Shown: in pieces, positions 25,409 to 34,511 of the stretch
Position numbering within the stretch: the first letter of the stretch is position 1
How the letters are laid out: the number at the start of each line of letters is the position of its first letter
Assembly (NCBI RefSeq): GCF_003429005.1
Contig: NZ_QVQV01000001.1
Span: forward strand, 1,478,141-1,542,140
Length of the DNA: 64,000 nucleotides
Source: Paraburkholderia sp. DHOC27
GTDB taxonomy: Bacteria; Pseudomonadota; Gammaproteobacteria; Burkholderiales; Burkholderiaceae
Direction of reading: 5' to 3'
Position numbers and translations under genes: made by a program
The notes under the pieces: model-generated
Seen by the model: the letters and a program-made list of their open reading frames with translations, nothing else
Database searches by the model: none
Told to the model about the DNA's origin: nothing

Positions 25409-26611
25409 ATGACTGAAGCTTTCCTGTGCGACGCGATTCGCACCCCGATTGGCCGCTACGCGGGTTCGTTGTCGTCAGTGCGTGCCGACGATCTGGGCGC
25501 GGTGCCGCTCAAGGCGCTCATGGAGCGCAACAAGGACGTCGACTGGAGCGCCATTGACGACGTCATCTACGGTTGCGCGAATCAGGCCGGCGAGGACAAC
25601 CGCAACGTTGCGCGCATGTCGCTGTTGCTGGCGGGCTTGCCGCAAGCGGTGCCCGGTTCGACCGTGAACCGGCTGTGCGGTTCGGGCATGGATGCCGTGG
25701 GCATTGCGGCACGCGCGATCAAATCGGGCGAGGCGGCGTTGATGGTGGCCGGCGGTGTCGAAAGCATGAGCCGTGCGCCGTTTGTGATGAGCAAGGCCAC
25801 CAGCGCGTTCTCGCGGCAAGCCGATATCTACGATACGACGATTGGCTGGCGTTTCGTGAATCCGCTGATGAAGCAGATGTACGGCGTGGACTCTATGCCC
25901 GAAACGGGCGAGAACGTCGCCACCGACTACAGGATCAGCCGCGCAGATCAGGACGCTTTCGCGCTGCGCAGTCAACAGAAGGCGGCGCGTGCCCAGCGTG
26001 ACGGAACGCTCGCGCAGGAAATCACGTCCGTGACGATCGCGCAGAAGAAGGGCGATCCGGTGGTGGTCTCGCTGGACGAGCATCCGCGGGAAACGAGCCT
26101 CGAAGCGCTGGCCAAGCTCAAGGGCGTGGTGCGACCTGATGGTACGGTGACAGCCGGAAACGCGTCGGGTGTGAACGATGGCGCTGCGGCCTTGCTGCTC
26201 GCCAATGAAGAGACCGCGAAGCGCTATGGGCTGACGCCGCGTGCGCGGGTGCTCGGCGTGGCCACGGCTGGTGTTGCGCCACGCGTGATGGGCATTGGAC
26301 CGGCGCCTGCTACGCAAAAACTGCTTGCACGTCTCAAGATGAATATCGGGCAGTTCGATGTGATCGAGTTGAATGAGGCATTTGCCTCGCAGGGCCTCGC
26401 TGTGTTGCGTGAGCTTGGGGTTGCTGACGACGATGCGCGTGTCAATCCTAATGGCGGCGCTATTGCGCTGGGGCATCCGCTTGGAATGAGCGGGGCGCGG
26501 CTCGTGACGACCGCTATGTATCAGTTGCATCGTACCGGTGGCAGGTTTGCGCTTTGTACCATGTGTATTGGGGTGGGGCAGGGGATTGCTATTGCTATTG
26601 AGAGGGTTTGA
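25409..26611 (+). CDS. pcaF: Beta-ketoadipyl-CoA thiolase
   Basis: Thiolase of 400 residues that cleaves 3-oxoadipyl-CoA to succinyl-CoA and acetyl-CoA, the last step of the beta-ketoadipate pathway. Active-site elements are intact: NRLCGSGMDAVG (nucleophilic Cys), NEAFASQ, GGAIALGHPLGMSGAR (His) and CTMCIGVGQG (second Cys). The length and the internal KATSAFSRQADIYDTTIGWRFVNP region fit PcaF/PaaJ rather than acetoacetyl-CoA thiolase. It stands alone here without pcaIJ, so a PaaJ role is also possible. Codon choice becomes noticeably less GC-rich in the last 250 bp. Confidence 0.85.
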   Translation: MTEAFLCDAIRTPIGRYAGSLSSVRADDLGAVPLKALMERNKDVDWSAIDDVIYGCANQAGEDNRNVARMSLLLAGLPQAVPGSTVNRLCGSGMDAVGIAARAIKSGEAALMVAGGVESMSRAPFVMSKATSAFSRQADIYDTTIGWRFVNPLMKQMYGVDSMPETGENVATDYRISRADQDAFALRSQQKAARAQRDGTLAQEITSVTIAQKKGDPVVVSLDEHPRETSLEALAKLKGVVRPDGTVTAGNASGVNDGAAALLLANEETAKRYGLTPRARVLGVATAGVAPRVMGIGPAPATQKLLARLKMNIGQFDVIELNEAFASQGLAVLRELGVADDDARVNPNGGAIALGHPLGMSGARLVTTAMYQLHRTGGRFALCTMCIGVGQGIAIAIERV

Positions 26612-27122
26612 GTTTTTTGTTTTGGCCTTTTCTTGCATTCTTATTTGCTTTCATTTCTTATTGGTCTATTGGCGTCGCCCCTGTGCGGGGCGGCACCTAC
26701 TTTTCTTTGCCCGCCGCAAAGAAAAGTAGGCAAAAGAAAGCGGCTCACACCGCTAGCCCGTAGGTGTCCCCCTAAGGTGTTCAATCGGAGTGGTGCGAGA
26801 CGAGTTCGTCTCTCGCACCCTTCATCTCTTTGACAAAGCCGTCATCCGCTCCAGCGTTGCGCTGCGCGCTCCGCCGTTGGGCATAACATTTTTTTGCTCG
26901 CCTTCTTGGAACGGACCTGCCGCAATAATCGCGATCATCATTTCATCCGCACTTTGGCTTTTTAGCGTCTATCGCTTTTCCTGTGCTGGAATTTTTGAAG
27001 CTCGCATCTACAATTGTCTTGCTACGGGATTCGGTCATTAATCAAACATCACTGCCGCCTGAGGTTGCGGCATTACTTCTGTTCGTTGTGCTATGTCGGG
27101 CTGAATAATTAGGAGAACTTCC
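26612..27122. other. Long AT-richer intergenic region with a structured repeat
   Basis: About 510 bp, clearly less GC-rich than its surroundings. Apart from the hairpin repeat at 26676-26819, the right part (26880-27110) shows no motif I can name; the promoter of the next gene must lie there. Short open frames in the region lack coding character. Confidence 0.5.
26676..26819. repeat. Structured intergenic repeat of Burkholderiaceae type
   Basis: Three hairpins in a row: CGCCCC/GGGGCG (26676-26681 / 26687-26692); a perfect 15-bp stem CCTACTTTTCTTTGC (26696-26710) with 26716-26730 around a CCGCC loop; and GGTGCGAGA/TCTCGCACC (26792-26800 / 26811-26819). I recognise the middle part as a motif common between genes in Burkholderia/Paraburkholderia. 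One copy was noticed in this window. Confidence 0.6.
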
Positions 27123-27707
27123 ATGAAAGCGGCAACGCTGGGTACGGTTCTACTCGTGGCGCTCGCTGTCTGTCCCGCTGGCTGGGCTCAGGACGAGCTT
27201 GCCAGCGCGACGCGCGGTGTCGTCAATATCGTGCAGCCGGTTCATATCACCGCCAGAATCGTCGGCATCGATGCGGGCGCACGTACTCTCATTCTCGAAG
27301 GCACCGATGGCAATACCGTCGACGTGCTCGTCGGTCAGCAAGTGGCCGGCTTCGACAAGCTGCAGGTCGGCGACCGTGTCGACGTGCTCTATAAAAACGC
27401 CATGCTCGTCAAAGCCGACAAGGTCGCTGCCGCCAGCAACGGCATTCGCACACGCGTCGATACGCAGGTCTACGCGCCTGCCTCGGGTGGCTTCGAGTCG
27501 GCCCGGCAGATCGAAATTCTCGCCACCGTGCGCAAGATCGATCGCGCGCACCGTCTCGTCACGTTGCGCGGCGCCCATCAAACGCGCACGCTTCAGGTCG
27601 GCCCCGATGTCGATCTCAAAGACGTCAAGGTCGGCGATACCGTTCACGCTGTTTTCGTTTCGGCTGCTGCCGTGCAGATCACGCCCAAAGACGCCGTGGC
27701 GCAGTAA
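27123..27707 (+). CDS. Periplasmic protein with two homologous beta-rich repeats, function unknown
   Basis: 194 residues; a cleavable signal peptide (MKAATLGTVLLVALAVCPAG..WAQ) suggests export. Two related halves follow: residues ~40-100 (ITARIVGIDAGARTLILEG ... LQVGDRVDVLYKNAMLVKADK) and ~125-188 (ILATVRKIDRAHRLVTLRG ... VKVGDTVHAVFVSAAAVQI). Each has a small beta-domain look with a shared VGD-V-V motif. RBS AGGAG at 27111. I do not recognise a named family. It stands alone between pcaF and the convergent acoR. Confidence 0.75.
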   Translation: MKAATLGTVLLVALAVCPAGWAQDELASATRGVVNIVQPVHITARIVGIDAGARTLILEGTDGNTVDVLVGQQVAGFDKLQVGDRVDVLYKNAMLVKADKVAAASNGIRTRVDTQVYAPASGGFESARQIEILATVRKIDRAHRLVTLRGAHQTRTLQVGPDVDLKDVKVGDTVHAVFVSAAAVQITPKDAVAQ

Positions 27708-27734
27708 TCGCACGGTCGCCCGGTCGCAATAGTG

Positions 27735-29702
27735 CTAACGCCGGTGCGGTCCGACGATGTGCAGCTTCGTCATGCGCCGGTATAACGTAGCGCGTGACAT
27801 GCCGAGCGCCTGTGCTGCTGCGTTGGGTCGCCACTGATGCCGCGTCAGCGCGGCGACGATGCGTGCCCGCTCGTCGCCCGCTTCGACGAGTAACGGTGTT
27901 TGCGCCTGGCCGACGTCGGGGGCCAGCAGAACGGCAATGTCCGGCGAAACATGACGCAGTTCCACCCGGCTCGAATTGCATACGGCGCAGGCGTAGCGCA
28001 AAACGTTGCGCAACTGACGGATGTTGCCCGGCCACGCGAATTCGCACAGACGCGCCGTGAGTTGCGGATCGAGCGTGAGCACATGGCCGGCGCTTTGCGC
28101 CTCTTCGTCGAACACCGCTTCGATGACGTCACGAATATCGGCGCGTTCGCGCAGCGGCGGCATCTGCAGCGTCGCACCGCTTAGCCGGTAATACAGGTCC
28201 TCGCGAAACGCGCCTTGTGCCACCATTTGCGCCGGATCGCGGTGCGTGGCGCAAATCACGTCAATGTCCACACGTACCGGCGTTTCGCCGCCCAGTGGCA
28301 ACACTTCACCCTCTGCCAGTACACGCAACAGGCGCGTCTGCAGATTCAACGGCATGTCGCCGATTTCGTCGAGAAACAAGGTCCCCGTGTGCGCCAGTGC
28401 AATCTTGCCGCGCGCGCCGCGGCTACGCGCGCCCGTAAACGCGCCGGGCGCGTAGCCGAACAGTTCGCTTTCGATCAGCGATTCGGGTATCGCGCCACAG
28501 TTCACCGCCACGAACGGACGGCTGCATCGTCCACCGGAATCGTGCACGGCGCGCGCGAATACTTCTTTGCCCACGCCGGTCTCGCCAAGGATCAGTAGCG
28601 GCAAACGCTTGCCGGCCAGTTTCAGCGCCACCTGGGCGTTTTGCGCGATGCGTGGATCGGCACTGTTCAGGAAACGGCTGAGCGCACCGAGGTGATGGTC
28701 GGCCCTTGCGTCGCGTGGCTGGCGTGTTTCGTTGGCATCATTCGCAGCACCGGCAGAAGCGGTGGCGCTGCCACGCGTCGCGCGTTTGAGCGGCGCGCGC
28801 ACGCGTGCATGCAGCGTCGCGCCGGTGGCACGCAGGCGCAGGCCGATGATGGCATCGGTCCGCGCGAGGTCGTGCAGATTCACGCTCGAAGTGTCGAACA
28901 CGTCGTCGACATGACGCGGACCATTCAACCCAGGAATGCACTCGTGCGCCTTGCGATTCGCCGCTACCAGGTTGCCGCATTCGTCGAATGCGATCAGCAC
29001 TTCGGGTTGCGCTTCGACGAAATTGCGGCTCGCGTGAGCGAAGAGAATCCAGCAATGCGTGGTCTGGTTCAGGAAGTAGCCATCCTCGATCAGCCCCGCA
29101 CTTTGCCGGACCAGTTGAAACACGAGGCGCTGACTGTCGCGGTTATCCGGCGACTGCACGGCCGATGCGTCGAGCACGCCGATCATCTCGCCAGTGGGTG
29201 CGAAGATGGGCGCGGCGCTGCAGGTGAGCGTCGTGAACGCCGCGCGAAAATGATCGGTCTTGTGGACGGTGATCGGCGCGAGATCGGTCAACACGTTGGC
29301 GACGCCACACGTGCCTTCCTCACGCTCGGACCAGCATGAGCCGATGTACAAGCCCGCATGCTTGAAATCGCTGCGACGGTCGCGGTCGATCCGGTAGTCG
29401 ATCGTCACGCCATGCGCGTCCGTCAGCATCACGCAATAATCGGCAACCCGAATCATGTCGTGCAGGCGCGCGAGACATTGACCGGAGGCGCGCAAAAAGG
29501 CCTCTTCTTTCCCTTGGATTTCGCGCAATTCGGCAGATGTGAGCACGCGTGGGCCAATCGCGGAGCCTGGGTCGAGACGGTATTCCTCGAACGAACGCTG
29601 CCACGACGAGACGAGACGTGGCGAGCCCGCCGGGGCGGGCAGGCGCCCTTCGATGGCGCCGCGCACCCGGTCCACGTGCTGGGTTTGAGTGACGTAGGGC
29701 AT
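27735..29702 (-). CDS. acoR: AcoR, sigma-54-dependent activator of acetoin catabolism
   Basis: 655 residues from the ATG at 29702 (GGGAG 7 nt upstream). Order: GAF-like sensor in the N-terminal third (including EREEGTCGVAN), a PAS-like middle segment, an AAA+ sigma-54 interaction domain with Walker A GETGVGKE, the GAFTGA loop (GYAPGAFTGARSRGARG) and Walker B LFLDEIGD, then a C-terminal Fis-type HTH (WRPNAAAQALGMSRATLYRRM). It faces away from acoX, whose sigma-54 promoter and putative AcoR sites lie in the intergenic region. A longer frame upstream of 29702 would run through one of those sites and is rejected. Confidence 0.93.
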   Translation of the reverse strand: MPYVTQTQHVDRVRGAIEGRLPAPAGSPRLVSSWQRSFEEYRLDPGSAIGPRVLTSAELREIQGKEEAFLRASGQCLARLHDMIRVADYCVMLTDAHGVTIDYRIDRDRRSDFKHAGLYIGSCWSEREEGTCGVANVLTDLAPITVHKTDHFRAAFTTLTCSAAPIFAPTGEMIGVLDASAVQSPDNRDSQRLVFQLVRQSAGLIEDGYFLNQTTHCWILFAHASRNFVEAQPEVLIAFDECGNLVAANRKAHECIPGLNGPRHVDDVFDTSSVNLHDLARTDAIIGLRLRATGATLHARVRAPLKRATRGSATASAGAANDANETRQPRDARADHHLGALSRFLNSADPRIAQNAQVALKLAGKRLPLLILGETGVGKEVFARAVHDSGGRCSRPFVAVNCGAIPESLIESELFGYAPGAFTGARSRGARGKIALAHTGTLFLDEIGDMPLNLQTRLLRVLAEGEVLPLGGETPVRVDIDVICATHRDPAQMVAQGAFREDLYYRLSGATLQMPPLRERADIRDVIEAVFDEEAQSAGHVLTLDPQLTARLCEFAWPGNIRQLRNVLRYACAVCNSSRVELRHVSPDIAVLLAPDVGQAQTPLLVEAGDERARIVAALTRHQWRPNAAAQALGMSRATLYRRMTKLHIVGPHRR

Positions 29703-29796
29703 GTCTGGCTCCCGTCGAACGACGCGCTCAGTGCAGGCTGTTCTTGTAGCACATCCGCGCGAGCGAATCACACCGCAATGCAGCATGCGAGACGCG

Positions 29797-29812
29797 TGAG
29801 ACGTTTGTCTCA
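29797..29812. promoter_or_regulatory. Putative AcoR site 1 (TGAGAC-N4-GTCTCA)
   Basis: Perfect 6-bp inverted arms around GTTT, about 95 bp before the acoR start codon and about 257 bp before the predicted acoX transcription start. Position would suit autoregulation of acoR. Confidence 0.5.
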
Positions 29813-29887
29813 TGCATGGGTGAGGCCTCTGTGAGCGCGCGCAAATTGCCTTCCGGTAAGGCTCAGCGCGCTTTGAACGCGTTGCGA

Positions 29888-29906
29888 TGAGACGCCACCC
29901 GTCTCC
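29888..29906. promoter_or_regulatory. Putative AcoR site 2 (TGAGAC-N7-GTCTCc)
   Basis: Same arms as site 1 with one mismatch and a 7-bp spacer. Centred about 165 bp upstream of the predicted acoX transcription start, a normal distance for a sigma-54 enhancer. Confidence 0.5.
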
Positions 29907-29918
29907 TGCGACGTGACA

Positions 29919-29932
29919 GTGAGACGTCTCAC
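29919..29932. promoter_or_regulatory. Putative AcoR site 3 (TGAGACGTCTCA)
   Basis: Perfect 14-bp palindrome GTGAGACGTCTCAC with no spacer between the arms. Its left arm starts 32 bp after that of site 2, about three helical turns. Confidence 0.5.
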
Positions 29933-30035
29933 GAAGCGCGTCACACCGCGTGGCGGTTCTTCAGCTGAACGCGAAAACCTGCTGGAACCCCTGTAAACAA
30001 GCGCTTTTTTCTCACTGACAAGATGCGCGCGCGTT

Positions 30036-30052
30036 TTGGCACAGCCTTTGCA
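30036..30052 (+). promoter_or_regulatory. Sigma-54 promoter of the aco operon
   Basis: TTGGCACAGCCTTTGCA has GG at 30038-30039 and GC at 30050-30051 with the correct 10-bp separation, matching TGGCACG-N4-TTGC at all but one position. Transcription should start near 30062. Confidence 0.85.
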
Positions 30053-30136
30053 GTGTCTGCCGCAACACAAAGCGTCGTGTCATCGGCACGGCGCGACATC
30101 GGAGACGCCGCCGCATGGCGGTCAGGAGACAAGCCA

Positions 30137-31225
30137 GTGTCATCGCCTATCACGGTCGGCGTGATCGCAAACCCCGCATCGGGCCGCGACATTCGCCGTC
30201 TTACCAGCCACGCCTCGGTGTTTCCAACTTCGGAAAAAGCCAACATGGTCGTGCGTTTGCTCGCTGGCCTCGGCGTATTGGGCGTGGATCGAGTGCTTGC
30301 GCTGCGCGACCGCACCGGCGTCGCCGCGCTACTGCTGCGCGCGCTCGACACGCACACGACCGTCGGCGAGCCGCAGCGCTGGCCTCAGGTGGACTTCATC
30401 GAGCAACCCATTACTGACAGCGTGACCGATACCCATGCCGGCGTGGCGGCGATGATCCGCGCCGGCGTGCGGCTCATCGCCGTGCTGGGCGGCGACGGCA
30501 CGCATCGCGCGGTCGCGGCGCACTGCGGTGACGTGCCGCTATTGACGCTTTCCACCGGCACCAACAATGCCTTTCCCGATCTGCGCGAGGCGACCGTGGC
30601 AGGTCTGGCCGGCGCACTGGTGGCTTCGGGTGCGGTTCCCGCTGAAGTGGCGCTGACCCGCAACAAGCGGCTCGTGGTGCGCTGCGTCGCGGGTCCCAAT
30701 CGTGGCCGCGAGGAGATTGCGCTGGTCGACGTGTGCGTGAGCCGGCAACGCTTCGTGGGCGCACGCGCGGTTTCGGAACCGGCCGACATCGAAACGCTGT
30801 TTCTCACCTTCGCTGCGCCGGATGGCATCGGCCTGTCGTCGATTGGCGGCGCGTGGGCGCCGGTGGAGCGCACCGCATCGCACGGGTTGCATCTGTGCTT
30901 CGCGCGGCCAGGTGAATCCGGCGTGCCGCTGGTGGCGCCCATTGCGCCGGGCCGCGTCGAGCGCATCACGATGCGTACCTGCGAGCGCTTCGAAGTGGGC
31001 GTCTGGACACCGCTGCATACCGAGCACGGCACGCTCGCGTTCGACGGCGAGCGTGAGATCGAACTCGAGCGCGACGACCGCTACGAGATTTCGCTCGACT
31101 GGCACGGCCCGTTGACGGTGGATGTCGAACGCACGCTGCGTTACAGCGCGTCACATCAGTTGATGCGTGAAGCGGCGCTTGCACCGGCTCTCGCCAGCGG
31201 TGCGATGGCGGCCGTCAACGGATAG
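30137..31225 (+). CDS. acoX: AcoX, NAD-kinase-like protein of the acetoin operon
   Basis: 362 residues. Related to ATP-NAD kinases (VLGGDGTHRAVA, STGTNNAFPD) and found at the head of acoXABC operons; its biochemical role is not settled. I start it at the GTG at 30137 (VSSPITVGVIANPASGRD), preceded by CAGGAGA at 30123; the open frame extends to 30023, but that ATG lies upstream of the predicted sigma-54 transcript start and could not be translated from it. Confidence 0.88.
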   Translation: MSSPITVGVIANPASGRDIRRLTSHASVFPTSEKANMVVRLLAGLGVLGVDRVLALRDRTGVAALLLRALDTHTTVGEPQRWPQVDFIEQPITDSVTDTHAGVAAMIRAGVRLIAVLGGDGTHRAVAAHCGDVPLLTLSTGTNNAFPDLREATVAGLAGALVASGAVPAEVALTRNKRLVVRCVAGPNRGREEIALVDVCVSRQRFVGARAVSEPADIETLFLTFAAPDGIGLSSIGGAWAPVERTASHGLHLCFARPGESGVPLVAPIAPGRVERITMRTCERFEVGVWTPLHTEHGTLAFDGEREIELERDDRYEISLDWHGPLTVDVERTLRYSASHQLMREAALAPALASGAMAAVNG

Positions 31226-31349
31226 CTGTGAATGTCCGCGCGCCGCCACGGCACGACGCGCGGTTGATCCAAATAAATCAGGCAGGAGCAATGAAGCAGG
31301 TCCACAGAAGCAGGCAGTGCATTTGAGTCCATTTTCAAGGAGACACACC

Positions 31350-32333
31350 ATGTCGGTTTCGAGTCAGTTGAGCAAGGAAAAGCTGCTGGAGGCGTACCGG
31401 ATGATGCGCACGATCCGCGAATTCGAGGAGCGTCTGCATGTGGAATTCGCCACCGGCGAAATTCCCGGCTTCGTGCACCTGTATGCGGGTGAAGAAGCCT
31501 CGGCGGTCGGCACGATGATGCATCTGAACGATGCGGACTACGTCGCCACCACCCACCGTGGCCACGGTCATTGCATTGCCAAGGGCGTGGATGTGCGCGG
31601 CATGATGGCCGAAATCTATGGCCGCAAGACTGGCGTGTGTCATGGCAAGGGTGGCTCCATGCACATCGCGGACCTGTCCAGGGGCATGCTCGGCGCCAAC
31701 GGCATCGTGGGTGCGGGCGGCCCGCTGGTGTGCGGCGCGGCGCTCGCAGCGAAGTACAAGAAGAACGGCGGCGTCGGCGTGTGCTTCTTCGGCGATGGCG
31801 CGTCCAACCAGGGAGTGATCTTCGAATCGATGAATCTCGCTTCGGTATGGCGCCTGCCGGTGATCTTCGTGGCGGAAAACAACGGCTACGCCGAAGCTAC
31901 GTCGTCGACGTGGTCGGTGGCGACCGACAACATCGCCGATCGCGCCAGCGGGTTCGGCATGCCCGGCGTGATCGTCGACGGTTTCGATTTCTTCGCGGTG
32001 CACGAAGCGCTAGGCGAGGCGATCGAACGGGCCCGCAACGGCGGCGGCCCGACGCTCGTGGAAGTGAAGTTTTCCCGCTATTTCGGCCACTTCGAAGGCG
32101 ATGCGCAGACTTATCGCGCACCCGGTGAGGTGCAGAAGCTGCGTGACGAAAAGGACTGCCTGAAGCGCTTCGAAGAGCGCGTGGTGCGTGCCGAAATGCT
32201 GAACTCCAGTGATCTGCGCAGTATCGACGCGGAGGTCAAGCAACTGATCGACGCTGCGGTGAGCGAGGCCAAAGCGGCGCCGCTACCCACCGCCGAAGAT
32301 CTGCTGACCGACGTGTACGTGTCCTACCCGTAA
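31350..32333 (+). CDS. acoA: Acetoin dehydrogenase E1 alpha subunit
   Basis: Thiamine diphosphate-binding subunit of acetoin:DCPIP oxidoreductase, which cleaves acetoin to acetaldehyde and an acetyl group. 327 residues from the ATG at 31350 (CAAGGAGA upstream). The ThDP motif GDGASNQG...AENN is present (GDG then NN about 28 residues later), along with HRGHGHCIAKG and KGGSMH of the E1 alpha family. Short subunit length fits AcoA rather than pyruvate dehydrogenase. Followed by acoB. Confidence 0.95.
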   Translation: MSVSSQLSKEKLLEAYRMMRTIREFEERLHVEFATGEIPGFVHLYAGEEASAVGTMMHLNDADYVATTHRGHGHCIAKGVDVRGMMAEIYGRKTGVCHGKGGSMHIADLSRGMLGANGIVGAGGPLVCGAALAAKYKKNGGVGVCFFGDGASNQGVIFESMNLASVWRLPVIFVAENNGYAEATSSTWSVATDNIADRASGFGMPGVIVDGFDFFAVHEALGEAIERARNGGGPTLVEVKFSRYFGHFEGDAQTYRAPGEVQKLRDEKDCLKRFEERVVRAEMLNSSDLRSIDAEVKQLIDAAVSEAKAAPLPTAEDLLTDVYVSYP

Positions 32334-32390
32334 AGCCCGAACAGCGCAAAGGGATATACACAGCATACCTAACCGATTCTGGAGACAGAC

Positions 32391-33395
32391 ATGGCACGGA
32401 AAATCACGTTTTCTCAGGCGATCAACGAAGCACTGAGTCAGGAGATGGCGCGCGACGAAAGCGTCATCGTAATGGGTGAAGACAATGCGGGCGGCGCCGG
32501 TTCGCCCGGTGAGCAGGACGCGTGGGGCGGCGTGCTCGGCGTGACGAAGGGCCTCTTCCACAAATATCCGGGGCGCGTGCTGGATACGCCACTCTCGGAA
32601 GGCGGCTACATTGGCGCCGCAGTGGGCGCGGCGGCGTGCGGCATGCGCCCGGTGGCGGAGTTGATGTTCATCGACTTCATGGGCGTGTGCTTCGATCAGA
32701 TCTTCAATCAGGCGGCGAAGTTTCGCTACATGTTTGGCGGCAAGGCGGTCACGCCGGTCGTGATTCGCGCAATGCAGGGTGCGGGGTTGCGCGCGGCGGC
32801 ACAGCACTCGCAAATGCTGACCTCGCTGTTCACGCACATTCCGGGCTTGAAGGTGGTGTGCCCGTCTTCCCCGTACGATGCCAAGGGGCTGCTGATCCAG
32901 GCGATCCGCGACAACGATCCGGTCATCTTCTGCGAACACAAAATGCTCTACAGCCGCGAAGGCGACGTGCCGGAAGAGTCGTATGCGATTCCTTTCGGCG
33001 AAGCGAACGTGGTGCGCGAAGGCGACGATGTCACCATCGTCACTTACGGACGGATGGTCCACACCGCGATGGAAGCCGCGCAGCAGCTCGCGAAGGACGG
33101 CATTCAGGCGGAAGTGATCGACCTGCGCACCACCTCGCCGCTCGACGAAGACACGATCCTCGAAAGCGTGGAGCGCACCGGCCGCCTCGTTGCCGTGGAT
33201 GAAGCCAACCCGCGTTGTTCGATCGCCACGGACATCGCCGCGCTCGTGGCGCAGCGTGCCTTCCACTCATTGAAAGCGCCCATCGAACTCGTGACCGCGC
33301 CGCACACGCCCGCGCCATTCGCGAGCGTGCTGGAAGACCTGTATATCCCGTCCGCCGACCAGATCGCCGCCGCCGTGCTGAAAACGAGGAGCTAA
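32391..33395 (+). CDS. acoB: Acetoin dehydrogenase E1 beta subunit
   Basis: 334 residues, transketolase-like beta subunit: VIVMGEDNAGGAG, DTPLSEGGYIGAAVGAA, PVAELMFIDF, and AQHSQMLTSLFTHIPGLKVVCPSSPYDAKGLL. With AcoA it forms the E1 heterotetramer. Lies 57 bp after acoA with a GGAGACAGAC ribosome site and only 3 bp before acoC. Confidence 0.95.
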   Translation: MARKITFSQAINEALSQEMARDESVIVMGEDNAGGAGSPGEQDAWGGVLGVTKGLFHKYPGRVLDTPLSEGGYIGAAVGAAACGMRPVAELMFIDFMGVCFDQIFNQAAKFRYMFGGKAVTPVVIRAMQGAGLRAAAQHSQMLTSLFTHIPGLKVVCPSSPYDAKGLLIQAIRDNDPVIFCEHKMLYSREGDVPEESYAIPFGEANVVREGDDVTIVTYGRMVHTAMEAAQQLAKDGIQAEVIDLRTTSPLDEDTILESVERTGRLVAVDEANPRCSIATDIAALVAQRAFHSLKAPIELVTAPHTPAPFASVLEDLYIPSADQIAAAVLKTRS

Positions 33396-33398
33396 GCA

Positions 33399-34511
33399 AT
33401 GCCGATTCATATGATTACGATGCCCAAGTGGGGCCTGTCGATGGAGCAGGGTCAGGTGAACGGCTGGCTCAAGGCAGTGGGCGATAAAGTGGGCAAAGGC
33501 GACGAGGTGCTCGACGTGGAAACGGACAAGATTTCGTCCGGCGTCGAGTGCGCCTTCGATGGCACGCTGCGCAAGCAGGTCGCGCAGGAAGGCGACACCC
33601 TGCCCATCGGCGCGTTGCTGGGCGTGGTGGCGGACGCCGAAACGTCCGACGCGGACATCGAGGACGCGGTGGCCGCCTTCCAGCGTGATTTCGTGCCGCT
33701 CACCGCGGACACCTCCGACGCTGGCCCGCAGCCTGAGAAGAAGCAGATCAACGGCCGCACGGTGCGCTTTCTGAAGATGGGCGAAGGCGGCACGCCGGCC
33801 GTGTTGATTCACGGCTTTGGCGGCGATCTGAACAACTGGCTCTTCAATCACGCGGATCTTGCGGCGCATCGCACGGTCTGGGCGCTGGATCTGCCGGGCC
33901 ACGGCGAGTCCGGCAAGGCAGTGGAGCGGGGCGACGCCGACGAACTCGCCGCGGCCGTGATCGCGTTTCTCGACGACCAGAACATCGAGCGCGCGCATCT
34001 GATCGGGCATTCGATGGGCAGCCTCGTCGCCATGACCGTGGCAGAGAAAAGCCCGCAACGGGTGGCTTCGTTGTCGTTGATTGCCGGTGCGGGCCTCGGG
34101 CCGGAGATCAATCGCGAGTATATCGACGGCTTCGCCACCGGCAGCAGCCGCAATGCGCTCAAGCCCCATCTCGGCAAGCTGTTCGCGGACCCGTCGCTAG
34201 TGACGCGGCAGTTGATCGAGGACATCGTCAAATACAAACGTCTGGAGGGCGTCGACGAAACGCTGCAGAAGGTGGCCACTTCTGCGTTCGACGGCAGCAC
34301 GCAGCGCAAGCTCTACCGTGACCGCGTGGCAAGCCTCGCGCCGCGTACGCTGGTGATCTGGGGCGCGCAGGACCAGATCATTCCCGCTGCGCACGCACAG
34401 GGTTTGACGGGCGACATCCGCGTGCACGTGATTGAAGGCAAGGGGCACATGGTGCAGATGGAGGCCGCGTCTGAAGTGAACCGGCTGCTCAACGACTTCC
34501 TCGGAGCGTGA
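33399..34511 (+). CDS. acoC: AcoC, lipoyl domain fused to an alpha/beta hydrolase (E2 component)
   Basis: 370 residues. A lipoyl domain occupies residues 1-80 with the modified Lys at K44 (VETDKISSG); after a short linker (~95-115) comes an alpha/beta hydrolase domain instead of the usual acyltransferase domain: oxyanion segment [10 protein letters not shown], nucleophile S205 in GHSMGS, acid in WGAQDQIIP and His in GKGHMVQ. No HxxxDG acyltransferase motif and no E3-binding domain are seen. This architecture is known for AcoC of some acetoin systems. The last codons overlap the lipA start (GTGA). Confidence 0.93.
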   Translation: MPIHMITMPKWGLSMEQGQVNGWLKAVGDKVGKGDEVLDVETDKISSGVECAFDGTLRKQVAQEGDTLPIGALLGVVADAETSDADIEDAVAAFQRDFVPLTADTSDAGPQPEKKQINGRTVRFLKMGEGGTPAVLIHGFGGDLNNWLFNHADLAAHRTVWALDLPGHGESGKAVERGDADELAAAVIAFLDDQNIERAHLIGHSMGSLVAMTVAEKSPQRVASLSLIAGAGLGPEINREYIDGFATGSSRNALKPHLGKLFADPSLVTRQLIEDIVKYKRLEGVDETLQKVATSAFDGSTQRKLYRDRVASLAPRTLVIWGAQDQIIPAAHAQGLTGDIRVHVIEGKGHMVQMEAASEVNRLLNDFLGA

